DNA of 21,245 bases from Paracoccaceae bacterium (GTDB lineage Bacteria > Pseudomonadota > Alphaproteobacteria > Rhodobacterales > Rhodobacteraceae). The stretch lies in the NCBI GenBank assembly GCA_013214715.1, contig JABSSB010000030.1:11635-32879 (forward strand). The letters run 5' to 3'. Positions 15,540-21,245 of the stretch are shown piece after piece (the stretch's first letter is position 1; every line of letters starts with the position of its first letter). The translations under genes and the position numbers were made by a program. Below the pieces are notes generated by a model. That model was given only the letters and a program-made list of their open reading frames with translations. It was not told the DNA's origin and did not search any database.

Positions 15540-16463
15540 TCAATACCGGATTTTCGGGTCAAGCCAGGCATAGGCCAGGTCGGTGGCGAGGTTCACCAGA
15601 ACCGTCAGCATCCCGTAAAGGATCGTCACCCCCAGCAGCACCGCGTAATCCCGCGACAGCGCCGAGCCGACATAGGCCTGCCCCAACCCGCCGGTGGAGA
15701 AATATAGGTCCACAAACACCGATCCAGTGAGCACATAGACAAAGACCGGCCCCAGATAGGACACGACCGGCATCAGCATCGGTTTCATCGCATGACGCCA
15801 GATCACGGTGCGGGTGCTCAGCCCCTTGGCCTTGGCGGTTCGTATGAAGTTCGAATTCAACGTCTCTAGCATCGATGACCGCGTAATCCGCGTGATCGAC
15901 CCGATGTAAGACGTGGAAAGTGCAATCACCGGCATGATCAGATATTGCCACTGACCGCCATTCCAGCCGCCGCCCGGCAGCCAACCCAACCAAAGAGTGA
16001 AGGTCAGGATCAGGATCGGACCCATAATGAAGTTCGGCAGTGCCTGCGCCGCAATGCCCAGCGAAACGGCGAAATAATCCAGCCAGGAATTATGTTTGAT
16101 GGCTGCCGCGACGCCTAGGCTCACGCCCACGATCGTGCAGACCAGGAAGGACAGGAAGCCATAGGTCAGCGAGATCGGGAACCCTTGGGCGATGATGTCA
16201 TTCACATCGCGGTCCTTGAACTTGAAGGAGGGGCCGAAATCGAAATGCAGCAGGATGTTGGTCAGGTAATCCCACAGCTGCTTCCACAACGGCTGATCCA
16301 GACCATAGCGGGCTTCGATATTGGCCAGAACCTGCGGCGGCAAGGGCCGTTCGGAGGTGAAAGGTCCGCCGGGCGCCATATGCATCAGGAAGAAAGACGC
16401 GATGATCAGTAACAGGATCGTCGGTATGGCACCGCCAAGGCGCCGCAATGTGTAAGCAAGCAT
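15540..16463 (-). CDS. Peptide ABC importer permease, OppB/DppB type
   Basis: Inner-membrane permease of 307 aa, first of the channel pair. Typical OppB start MLAYTLRRLGGAIPTILLL, with helix 1 at about 10-28, a periplasmic region with GPFTSERPLPPQVLANIEARYGL-type sequence (split here: GPFTSERPLP, then LANIEARYGLDQPLW), and a C-terminal BPD_transp_1 domain with EAA-type loop AKGLSTRTVIWRHAMKPML. The start codon has only a weak ribosome site, and a stable hairpin (16491-16520) sits between it and the binding-protein gene. This is consistent with lower expression of the membrane parts than of the binding protein. Confidence 0.93.
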   Translation of the reverse strand: MLAYTLRRLGGAIPTILLLIIASFFLMHMAPGGPFTSERPLPPQVLANIEARYGLDQPLWKQLWDYLTNILLHFDFGPSFKFKDRDVNDIIAQGFPISLTYGFLSFLVCTIVGVSLGVAAAIKHNSWLDYFAVSLGIAAQALPNFIMGPILILTFTLWLGWLPGGGWNGGQWQYLIMPVIALSTSYIGSITRITRSSMLETLNSNFIRTAKAKGLSTRTVIWRHAMKPMLMPVVSYLGPVFVYVLTGSVFVDLYFSTGGLGQAYVGSALSRDYAVLLGVTILYGMLTVLVNLATDLAYAWLDPKIRY

Positions 16464-16490
16464 CAGAAGTTACCCGTGAAAAGGGGGAAA

Positions 16491-16520
16491 GCCCGACCGC
16501 TCGTTTCGCGGCGGCCGGGC
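16491..16520 (-). terminator. Intercistronic stem-loop between binding protein and permease genes
   Basis: In minus-strand RNA the arms GCCCGGCCGC and GCGGUCGGGC form a 10-bp stem (one G-U pair) with a 10-nt loop, followed by UUUCCCCCUUUU. It begins 12 nt after the binding-protein stop. On the opposite strand the same pair would be an A-C mismatch, which points to function in the minus-strand transcript. Probable role: partial termination and/or protection of the upstream mRNA. Confidence 0.6.
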
Positions 16521-16532
16521 CAATGTCAGCCG

Positions 16533-18161
16533 TTATTTGGCGATCTTATAGAGGTTCTTAGAGTACCAGTTCTGTTCAACATTGTTGACAGGCCAGTTCC
16601 CCACATCGCTGTCCATCATGTAGACGCCAGCATAGTGGTAGATCGGGATCACAGGCACTTCGGTCGCGATGATGCCTTCGACCTCGGCATAGATCGGCTG
16701 CGTGTCATCCGACGTGCGGGCCGAGGCCATCAGCTCATCCAGACGTTCGGATGCGAATTTGCCGTCATTGTATCCCGAAGAAGATTGCAGCAGGTCGAGG
16801 AAGGTCGAGGCTTCGTTATAGTCGCCACACCATGCGCCGCGGGCCAGTTCAAAGTTCTGGTTGCCGCGCTCTTCCAGGAAGACCTTCCATTCCATATTGG
16901 CCATTTCGACCTGCACGCCCAGCTTCTGCTTCCACATCTGCGACATGGCAACAGCGACTTTCTGATGCGCTTCCGAGGTATTGTAGACCATCTTGAAGCT
17001 CAGCGGGTTCGAGCTGTCATAGCCAGCCTCTGCCAGCAATTGCTTGGCCAGATCGTCGCGTTCCTTCTGGCTCATATCCGCCATTTCGGATGCGGGCGGG
17101 GTGAAATTGGCAATCGACACCGGTGCAAAGCTGAAGGCTTCGGTCTGGCCACCGGCCAGCACTTTTTCGGTGATGATCGACCGGTCCACCGCCAGCGACA
17201 GCGCGCGGCGCACATTCACGTCCTGGAAGGCTTCGGGGCCATCTTCGGTCAGGTTGAACGTGTAATAATAGTTGCACAGACGCGGAAAGGAGATCGCCTC
17301 GGCCGGGTATTCTTTTTGCAGGCGTGGGAACTGACCGGCCGGGATTTCGGTGCGGTCCAGCTCACCCGCCAGATAACGGGTCAGCGCGACATTTTCGTCA
17401 TTGATGACCAGCGCCACGACCTTGTCGATGATCGTGTTGTCATTGTCCCAATACATCGCGTTGCGCTCGCGGACAGACCGTTCCTGCGGCTTGTGTTCGG
17501 TCAGGACATAGGCGCCGTTCGACACGATGTTTTCCGGGCGGGTCCACTGATCGCCATGCGCTTCGATCACGGCCTGAGGGGCCGGGAAGGTTGTGGCATG
17601 GGTCACCATCTGCGGGAAATAGGGCAGCGGCGTCGACAGCGACACTTCCAGTGTCAGATCGTCGATGGCTTTGACGCCCAGCTCGCTCGGCGCTTTGTCA
17701 CCAGCCAGAATTTCGGCGACGTTCACCACGGAGGTCAGCTCCATGTACCACGCATAGGGCGAGCCCAGCTCAGGATCGACCGCACGCTGCCAGGCAAAAA
17801 CGAAATCCTGCGCCGTCACCGGCTCCCCGTTTGACCACTTGGCGTTGTCGCGCAGGGTAAAAGTATAGGTCATCTTGTCGTCAGACACGGTGTAGCCGGT
17901 GGCCACGCCGGGAACCAGGTTGCCCTCTTCATCTTGGCTCAGCAGACCTTCGAACAGGTCGCGCACAATCTCAGAGCCAGAGACATCTTCCACTACCTGC
18001 GGATCGACAGAGCTATGCTCGTCCAACACACGATAGGTAAAGGTCTGGTCCTCGGCGAGCGCTTCGCCGGTCACGGGATGGGTGCCAGCGGCAAAGGCGG
18101 CTCCGGTCAGCATGGTGCTGGTCAGAAGCCCAGCCAGAAGATGGCGGGTGGTTTTGGTCAT
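16533..18161 (-). CDS. oppA: Peptide ABC importer substrate-binding protein (OppA-like, SBP_bac_5)
   Basis: Periplasmic binding protein of 542 aa, the usual length of OppA/MppA-like proteins. The signal peptide MTKTTRHLLAGLLTSTMLTG... cleaves after AAFA near residue 24. The mature protein starts with the ALAEDQTFTYRVLDEHSSVDP pattern (in two parts ALAEDQTF and RVLDEHSSVDP), then FEGLLSQDEEGNLVPGVA and WSNGEPVTAQDFVFAWQR, classical SBP_bac_5 signatures. It captures oligopeptides and hands them to the two permeases encoded downstream. GGGAG 7 nt before ATG 18161 is a strong ribosome site. First gene of the operon, with a promoter at 18234-18261. I use the symbol for type; substrate range is not known. 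Confidence 0.93.
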   Translation of the reverse strand: MTKTTRHLLAGLLTSTMLTGAAFAAGTHPVTGEALAEDQTFTYRVLDEHSSVDPQVVEDVSGSEIVRDLFEGLLSQDEEGNLVPGVATGYTVSDDKMTYTFTLRDNAKWSNGEPVTAQDFVFAWQRAVDPELGSPYAWYMELTSVVNVAEILAGDKAPSELGVKAIDDLTLEVSLSTPLPYFPQMVTHATTFPAPQAVIEAHGDQWTRPENIVSNGAYVLTEHKPQERSVRERNAMYWDNDNTIIDKVVALVINDENVALTRYLAGELDRTEIPAGQFPRLQKEYPAEAISFPRLCNYYYTFNLTEDGPEAFQDVNVRRALSLAVDRSIITEKVLAGGQTEAFSFAPVSIANFTPPASEMADMSQKERDDLAKQLLAEAGYDSSNPLSFKMVYNTSEAHQKVAVAMSQMWKQKLGVQVEMANMEWKVFLEERGNQNFELARGAWCGDYNEASTFLDLLQSSSGYNDGKFASERLDELMASARTSDDTQPIYAEVEGIIATEVPVIPIYHYAGVYMMDSDVGNWPVNNVEQNWYSKNLYKIAK

Positions 18162-18180
18162 GTAAGACTCCCTCGTCTAC

Positions 18181-18216
18181 GGCCCGTTCGCGCCGTGGTT
18201 GCAGGTTTTACGGGCC
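18181..18216 (-). other. Stem-loop in the oppA leader
   Basis: Perfect 7-bp inverted repeat GGCCCGT / ACGGGCC enclosing 22 nt, lying between the predicted transcription start (about 18227) and the ribosome site of oppA. It would form a structured 5' leader. Small-RNA control of opp mRNAs is known in other bacteria, but nothing here proves it. Confidence 0.35.
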
Positions 18217-18233
18217 TGTCTGTTGGTGGCGCT

Positions 18234-18261
18234 ATCATAAGTACAAGATCGGCAGGTTCAA
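18234..18261 (-). promoter_or_regulatory. Predicted promoter of the Opp operon
   Basis: On the minus strand there is TTGAAC (plus 18256-18261), a 16-nt spacer and TATGAT (plus 18234-18239), followed by a leader of about 65-70 nt to the oppA ATG. Both boxes match the sigma-70 consensus well. The remaining 18262-18520 stretch holds no credible gene, only the dyads listed separately. Confidence 0.6.
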
Positions 18262-18398
18262 GCAGCGGACAGGTGGTTTGCTTTGCGGCTGAACGCCACA
18301 ACCCCAAGATGTTGCAAGCGGATCGCGGGCGCACATATCTGTCACTGAGACGCGGTAACAGAGCATCAAATGAAAAGCGCCAACAGCATTTTGGGTTC

Positions 18399-18456
18399 TT
18401 TGTACAAAAACTTGATTTGGATCAACAACGCAAGGTTCCTGCTTTACTTGAACCTT
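18399..18456. repeat. Cluster of three dyads in an AT-rich gap upstream of oppA
   Basis: Three perfect inverted repeats in 58 bp: TTTGTACAAA (18399-18408), TTGAT-N4-ATCAA (18412-18425) and AAGGTTC-N11-GAACCTT (18432-18456). The stretch is more AT-rich than its surroundings and starts about 140 bp upstream of the opp -35 box. Candidate regulator-binding region; no T-run follows any of them, so they are poor terminators. Confidence 0.35.
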
Positions 18457-18500
18457 CGTCCGTCACCTCTCGCGACGTCATGCTGTGTTGTCTCGGAATC

Positions 18501-18517
18501 GGCGGAAACTTGCCGCC
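18501..18517 (-). terminator. Short hairpin after the terminase-AbrB chimera
   Basis: Perfect GGCGG-N7-CCGCC inverted repeat beginning 3 nt after the stop codon at 18521. The stem is only 5 bp and no T-run follows, so this is a weak terminator candidate based mainly on position. Confidence 0.25.
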
Positions 18518-18520
18518 AGG

Positions 18521-19579
18521 TCAACGGGCCGCGATGCCGATCAGTCGGGCTGCCAAAGGCGCACAAGTGATCACCAGAACAAGCCGTGTCAGATGATGCA
18601 CCACGACATAGCCCAGATCCGCTCCCGTCACGATCGCCAGCACCGTCATCTCGGCCTGCCCGCCCGGCGCAAAAGCCAGAAAGCCATCAACCGGCCCCGC
18701 CAATCCCAACAGAACGACAGCTTCGGTAAAAAGCGCGGCAAGCGCGGCAAGGATCAGCACAAAGGCCACACCGGCCAGAACAATCCGACGGATTTCGGCC
18801 AGCGTGATCCCGGAATAGCCGACGCCTACCCCCATCCCGATAAAGAATTGCGCGGCAATGATGGCCTCAGCCGGGGGGCGGGTGTGGATCAGACCGCCCA
18901 GCGACAGCGCCATGGTCATGATCAGCGGTCCAACAATGGCCGCACCGAACAGGCCGATCCGCTCCCCCCCTTTCCAGCCGACCAAAGCTGCCACCACCAT
19001 CAGCGCCATTTCATGCAGCGGCAAATCGCGCGCCGGGGCTCCAGCAGGGTTGGACAATTCGGCCCCGAAAAGCTGCGTCAGGACGATAGGCGCCACGGTG
19101 ATCACGATCAGCACCCGCGTCGCATGGATCAGCGACAGCGCACGCGGATCGCCGCCGGCCTCTTTCCCGAATACAATCATGTCCTGCAAGCCGCCGGGCA
19201 TGGACGCATACCAGGGGGTGCACGCCATGATGCCACTATCGCCGTCAATCATGACCTCGCGCACCTGATCAAGCGTTTCGCCCACCAGCGCCACGCGGCG
19301 CGCACGTCCGCGTTCGCGCGGGGCCGCGCCCTCGACCTGAGCGCGCACCCATTCGGCCCCGGCCCGGGTTTTTCCCGCGCCGCGCCCGCCCAGGATCACC
19401 CAACTGCGCCAATCCCCGTCGGGTGGCAGCTGATGCGGGTGCGCCCAGAATTCAAAAAGAAATGGGAGGGCGCAAAGCGCGCCCTCCGACAAACCGTCAA
19501 GAAAGTCGGTCTGAACTTGTGCAGGTGCGGAGACGAGCCAGTCGGCACCCGATTTCAAGCCGAGCGGCGTCCATGTCAT
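18521..19579 (-). CDS. In-frame chimera: GTA large-terminase N-terminus + AbrB-family membrane protein
   Basis: Product of 352 aa made of two unrelated parts. Residues 1-122 match the start of a GTA/phage large terminase (GTA g2): an ATPase with Walker A GGRGAGKT (64-71) followed by RAGAEWVR and the segment VALVGETLDQVREVMIDG. The family then continues with Walker B and a nuclease domain, which are missing. From about residue 123 the sequence becomes an AbrB-family integral membrane protein: MPGGLQDM (126-133), about six hydrophobic segments (near 155-172, 190-202, 208-225, 239-257, 266-284, 333-349), and a second PGG motif, APGGQAEM (304-311), as expected for the family's internal duplication. 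About the first 120 residues of AbrB are absent. The reading frame is unbroken across the join (about 19205-19222). ATG 19579 has a GGAG just upstream and overlaps the g1-like gene by 83 nt. Function as one protein is doubtful. Confidence 0.75.
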   Translation of the reverse strand: MTWTPLGLKSGADWLVSAPAQVQTDFLDGLSEGALCALPFLFEFWAHPHQLPPDGDWRSWVILGGRGAGKTRAGAEWVRAQVEGAAPRERGRARRVALVGETLDQVREVMIDGDSGIMACTPWYASMPGGLQDMIVFGKEAGGDPRALSLIHATRVLIVITVAPIVLTQLFGAELSNPAGAPARDLPLHEMALMVVAALVGWKGGERIGLFGAAIVGPLIMTMALSLGGLIHTRPPAEAIIAAQFFIGMGVGVGYSGITLAEIRRIVLAGVAFVLILAALAALFTEAVVLLGLAGPVDGFLAFAPGGQAEMTVLAIVTGADLGYVVVHHLTRLVLVITCAPLAARLIGIAAR

Positions 19580-19838
19580 GCTCTCCGTCGCGGATGCGGG
19601 CAGCGCCCATGTTTCTTTCCTGTAGCTCGACAAGTTTGGCCTCCATCTTTTGCAGGGTTTGCACCAATCCATCGACCTTGCCGACCTTGCGCGCGGTTTC
19701 GGTCAAATCGGCCTCTTCGGTGCCGATCAGATCGCGAGCCGCCTCGGCATCCTGCCGAAGATTGGTCAGTGAAACCTCCACCGATTGCAGAAGTTCAGCC
19801 GTGCGCTCAAAGCGCTCCTTTGGATTAAAAAGTGCCAT
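19497..19838 (-). CDS. Coiled-coil protein, probable GTA g1 / small-terminase-like
   Basis: Product of 113 aa, strongly charged and helical from about residue 8 to 95 (ERFERTAELLQSVEVSL, DGLVQTLQKMEAKLVELQER), consistent with a coiled coil and no DNA-binding domain visible. It sits directly before and overlaps the large-terminase start, the position of gene g1 (small terminase) in Rhodobacterales gene transfer agent clusters. The identification therefore rests on position and character, not on a recognised motif. Possible starts are GTG 19943, ATG 19856 and ATG 19838; the last is preferred because AAGGA lies 10 nt upstream and the conserved-looking MALFNPKERF begins there. A promoter at 19959-19987 leaves a leader of about 110 nt. 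Confidence 0.6.
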   Translation of the reverse strand: MALFNPKERFERTAELLQSVEVSLTNLRQDAEAARDLIGTEEADLTETARKVGKVDGLVQTLQKMEAKLVELQERNMGAARIRDGEHDMDAARLEIGCRLARLRTCTSSDRLS

Positions 19839-19958
19839 TGCTCGATAGTCCTTCATGCGATTGTCCCAAATCCGCACGAGCTCGCGAGTGTCGGGGTCTG
19901 ACGATGCCTCTCTCGCCTTGAATGCCCCGGTTTGTCTCCTCACGGTCCAGCCAAGACC

Positions 19959-19987
19959 TGTATAGAACAGCTGGCTTGTAAAGTCAA
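19959..19987 (-). promoter_or_regulatory. Near-consensus promoter upstream of the g1-like gene
   Basis: On the minus strand there is TTGACT (plus 19982-19987), exactly 17 nt, then TATACA (plus 19959-19964). This is the best sigma-70 match in the window. It would transcribe the g1-like gene and the chimera. Its -35 box is covered by an inverted repeat. Confidence 0.7.
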
Positions 19988-20001
19988 GTTTTCCTGACTT
20001 T
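19980..20001. promoter_or_regulatory. Dyad overlapping the -35 box
   Basis: Perfect 7-bp inverted repeat AAAGTCA-N8-TGACTTT. One arm lies over the -35 hexamer, the other just upstream, a placement that fits a repressor operator or a class II activator site. The protein that would bind is unknown. Confidence 0.5.
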
Positions 20002-20018
20002 TCAATACCTTATGCGAA

Positions 20019-20048
20019 CGCCCCAGTTAAGCATTGCTTGCCGGGGCG
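20019..20048 (-). terminator. Possible terminator of mltG
   Basis: Nested inverted repeat after the mltG stop (20070): outer arms CGCCCC / GGGGCG and an inner AAGCA-T-TGCTT. Together they can form an elongated hairpin with internal loops. There is no T-run after it on the minus strand, so termination is plausible but not secure. Confidence 0.4.
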
Positions 20049-20069
20049 CGCGCTGATGTGAAGAAAGGA

Positions 20070-21239
20070 TTAATTGTCGTCGGTCAGACTGCGCACGCGT
20101 GAGCGTTCGATCTCGCGCCAGGCGGCAACATTGCGGTTATGCTCGGCCAGAGTTTCGGCAAAGGCATGTCCACCGGTGCCATCGGCGACAAAGAAGATAT
20201 AGGCCGTCTCGTCCGGATTGGCGGCGGCTTCCAGCGCCGCCAGACCGGGATTGGCGATAGGCGTGGGCGGCAAGCCGTCGATTACATAAGTATTCCAAGG
20301 CGTTTCGCGCCGCAATTCTGACTGGCGAATCCCCCGACCAAGCGTGCCTTGGCCTCGGGTGATGCCATAAATCACGGTCGGGTCCGTCTGCAGGCGAATC
20401 CCCTGATTGAGCCGGTTCACAAAGACCGAGGCAACCTGGCCGCGCTCTTCCGCAACCGCCGTTTCCTTTTCGATGATCGAGGCCAGTGTCAGCAATTCCA
20501 TGGGTGAAGAAATCGGCAGCCCGTCTTCCCGTGTGAGCCAGGCATCGGTCAGACGGGTTTGTTGGCGGGCCTGCATCTCCTCCAGCAAAGACAGGCGCGT
20601 GGTGCCGGGCGTGACATCATAGCTGTCCGGCGCCAGCAGCCCTTCGGCAGGGCGCTCGCCCGGCTCTCCGGTCAGAATGTCCATGCGGCTCAGCGCATCG
20701 ACCACCTGCCAGCTGGTCACGCCTTCGGCCATCGCGATGCGGAACCGCGTGTCGGGCTTGGCCTTGAATTCGTTATAGGCGGCGGGGATCGCGTCCTCGG
20801 CGGGGTTGAAACTCGCACGCTCTTCAAAGCGCGTGGTGGTGGGGTCCATCTCGCGCACATCGATGATCAGACGGGTCACGCCGATGCGATAGACAATCTC
20901 GGACCCGCAGGTCGAAGCGCCGCCGCGCGTGACCTGATCGACGATGGTTTCCATCGACGCACCCGGTTCGATCAGGAAGCTGCCCGCCTTGAGATCACCA
21001 TCCTTGCCCGCGTAATCCACGCCCAGCCGGAACAGGCTTGGCGAGTTGATCGCGTTCTGATCGGCCAGGCTCGCGCTGACCTCGCTGAAATTGCTGCCTG
21101 ACGGCACCTGAAAGCAAATCGCCTCCTGCAAGGGCCCCGAGGCACGGTATTGCGCCTGCCCAAAGAGGATCAACCCTGCCAGCAGGAACAGGCCCACCAT
21201 CAGCAGGGTGAGCACATTGGAAGCCAGGTTACGCCACAT
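20070..21239 (-). CDS. mltG: Endolytic murein transglycosylase MltG
   Basis: Inner-membrane lytic transglycosylase of 389 aa that cuts nascent peptidoglycan strands and sets glycan length. One N-terminal membrane anchor (about 8-27) is followed by a periplasmic LysM-like region and the YceG catalytic domain: Glu257 in LASIIEKETAVAEERGQVA corresponds to the catalytic Glu, then SVFVNRLNQGIRLQTDPTVI (271-290) and PWNTYVIDGLPPTPIANPG. An insert of about 50 residues (roughly 106-160) lies before the EGVTSWQVVDAL segment, which I believe is usual for this bacterial family. ATG 21239 is only 6 nt from the window edge, so its ribosome site and any upstream partner are not visible. Confidence 0.95.
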   Translation of the reverse strand: MWRNLASNVLTLLMVGLFLLAGLILFGQAQYRASGPLQEAICFQVPSGSNFSEVSASLADQNAINSPSLFRLGVDYAGKDGDLKAGSFLIEPGASMETIVDQVTRGGASTCGSEIVYRIGVTRLIIDVREMDPTTTRFEERASFNPAEDAIPAAYNEFKAKPDTRFRIAMAEGVTSWQVVDALSRMDILTGEPGERPAEGLLAPDSYDVTPGTTRLSLLEEMQARQQTRLTDAWLTREDGLPISSPMELLTLASIIEKETAVAEERGQVASVFVNRLNQGIRLQTDPTVIYGITRGQGTLGRGIRQSELRRETPWNTYVIDGLPPTPIANPGLAALEAAANPDETAYIFFVADGTGGHAFAETLAEHNRNVAAWREIERSRVRSLTDDN

Positions 21240-21245
21240 CAGTCG

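Noticed and set aside
16476..17834. 452-aa open frame on the plus strand
   Set aside because: Antisense to the oppA-like gene, whose signal peptide, family motifs and ribosome site are all clear.
18370..18570. Possible 66-aa plus-strand gene in the gap upstream of oppA
   Set aside because: No good ribosome site, no recognisable pattern, and it runs into the end of the chimera gene antisense.
18485..19828. 447-aa plus-strand frame over the chimera
   Set aside because: Composition is that of a shadow frame, while the minus strand shows Walker A, PGG motifs and membrane segments. It does show that a long open frame alone is not proof here, so the chimera was judged by motifs.
1..21245. CRISPR array, insertion sequence or integrase
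   Set aside because: No regularly spaced repeats, no transposase or integrase motifs and no terminal repeats flanking the chimera junction were seen.

Overview
The window looks like chromosomal DNA of a Rhodobacteraceae (Roseobacter-group) alphaproteobacterium. G+C is clearly high. The order thiolase-paaA-B-C-D-E-Z is typical of that group. Two short genes resemble the start of a Rhodobacterales gene transfer agent (GTA) cluster, and the promoter-like sites include TTGAC-type -35 boxes. All assignments come from reading the sequence; no database search was run.

Layout. Positions 72-2338 (+): a two-gene unit, an M20 zinc dipeptidase followed 5 bp later by a haloacetate/fluoroacetate dehalogenase-type alpha/beta hydrolase. 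Everything after this is on the minus strand. Positions 2386-2531: tRNA-Asp(GTC) with its own promoter and a leader hairpin. Positions 2636-3574: pirin. Positions 3693-4202: a small exported protein of unknown function. Positions 4324-11157: a seven-gene phenylacetate (paa) operon, read from high to low coordinates as thiolase (pcaF/paaJ), paaA, B, C, D, E, Z. Its promoter region carries an 18-bp palindrome. Positions 11242-12660: a membrane hybrid histidine kinase. Positions 12798-18161: an oligopeptide/dipeptide ABC importer operon (binding protein, two permeases, one double ATPase). Positions 18521-19838: a coiled-coil protein resembling GTA g1 (small terminase), overlapping a gene that starts as GTA g2 (large terminase) and continues in frame as an AbrB-family membrane protein. 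Positions 20070-21239: mltG.

How the genes work together. The paaABCDE products form the multicomponent ring-1,2-epoxidase acting on phenylacetyl-CoA: A is the catalytic di-iron subunit, C its structural partner, B a small bridging subunit, D a maturation-type protein and E the reductase. PaaZ then opens the oxepin ring and oxidises the aldehyde, and the thiolase performs the C2-releasing steps. The CoA ligase, isomerase and later beta-oxidation enzymes, and any PaaR/PaaX repressor, lie outside the window. The Opp importer brings in peptides, and the M20 peptidase could hydrolyse dipeptides, though the two loci are far apart and on opposite strands.

The most unusual item is the 18521-19579 gene. 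It encodes about 122 residues of GTA-type terminase ATPase domain (Walker A GGRGAGKT) joined in frame to the last ~230 residues of an AbrB-type integral membrane protein. The remaining GTA genes do not follow. This is either a real deletion or rearrangement that ended the GTA locus and beheaded an abrB gene, or an assembly join; the junction is near 19205-19222.
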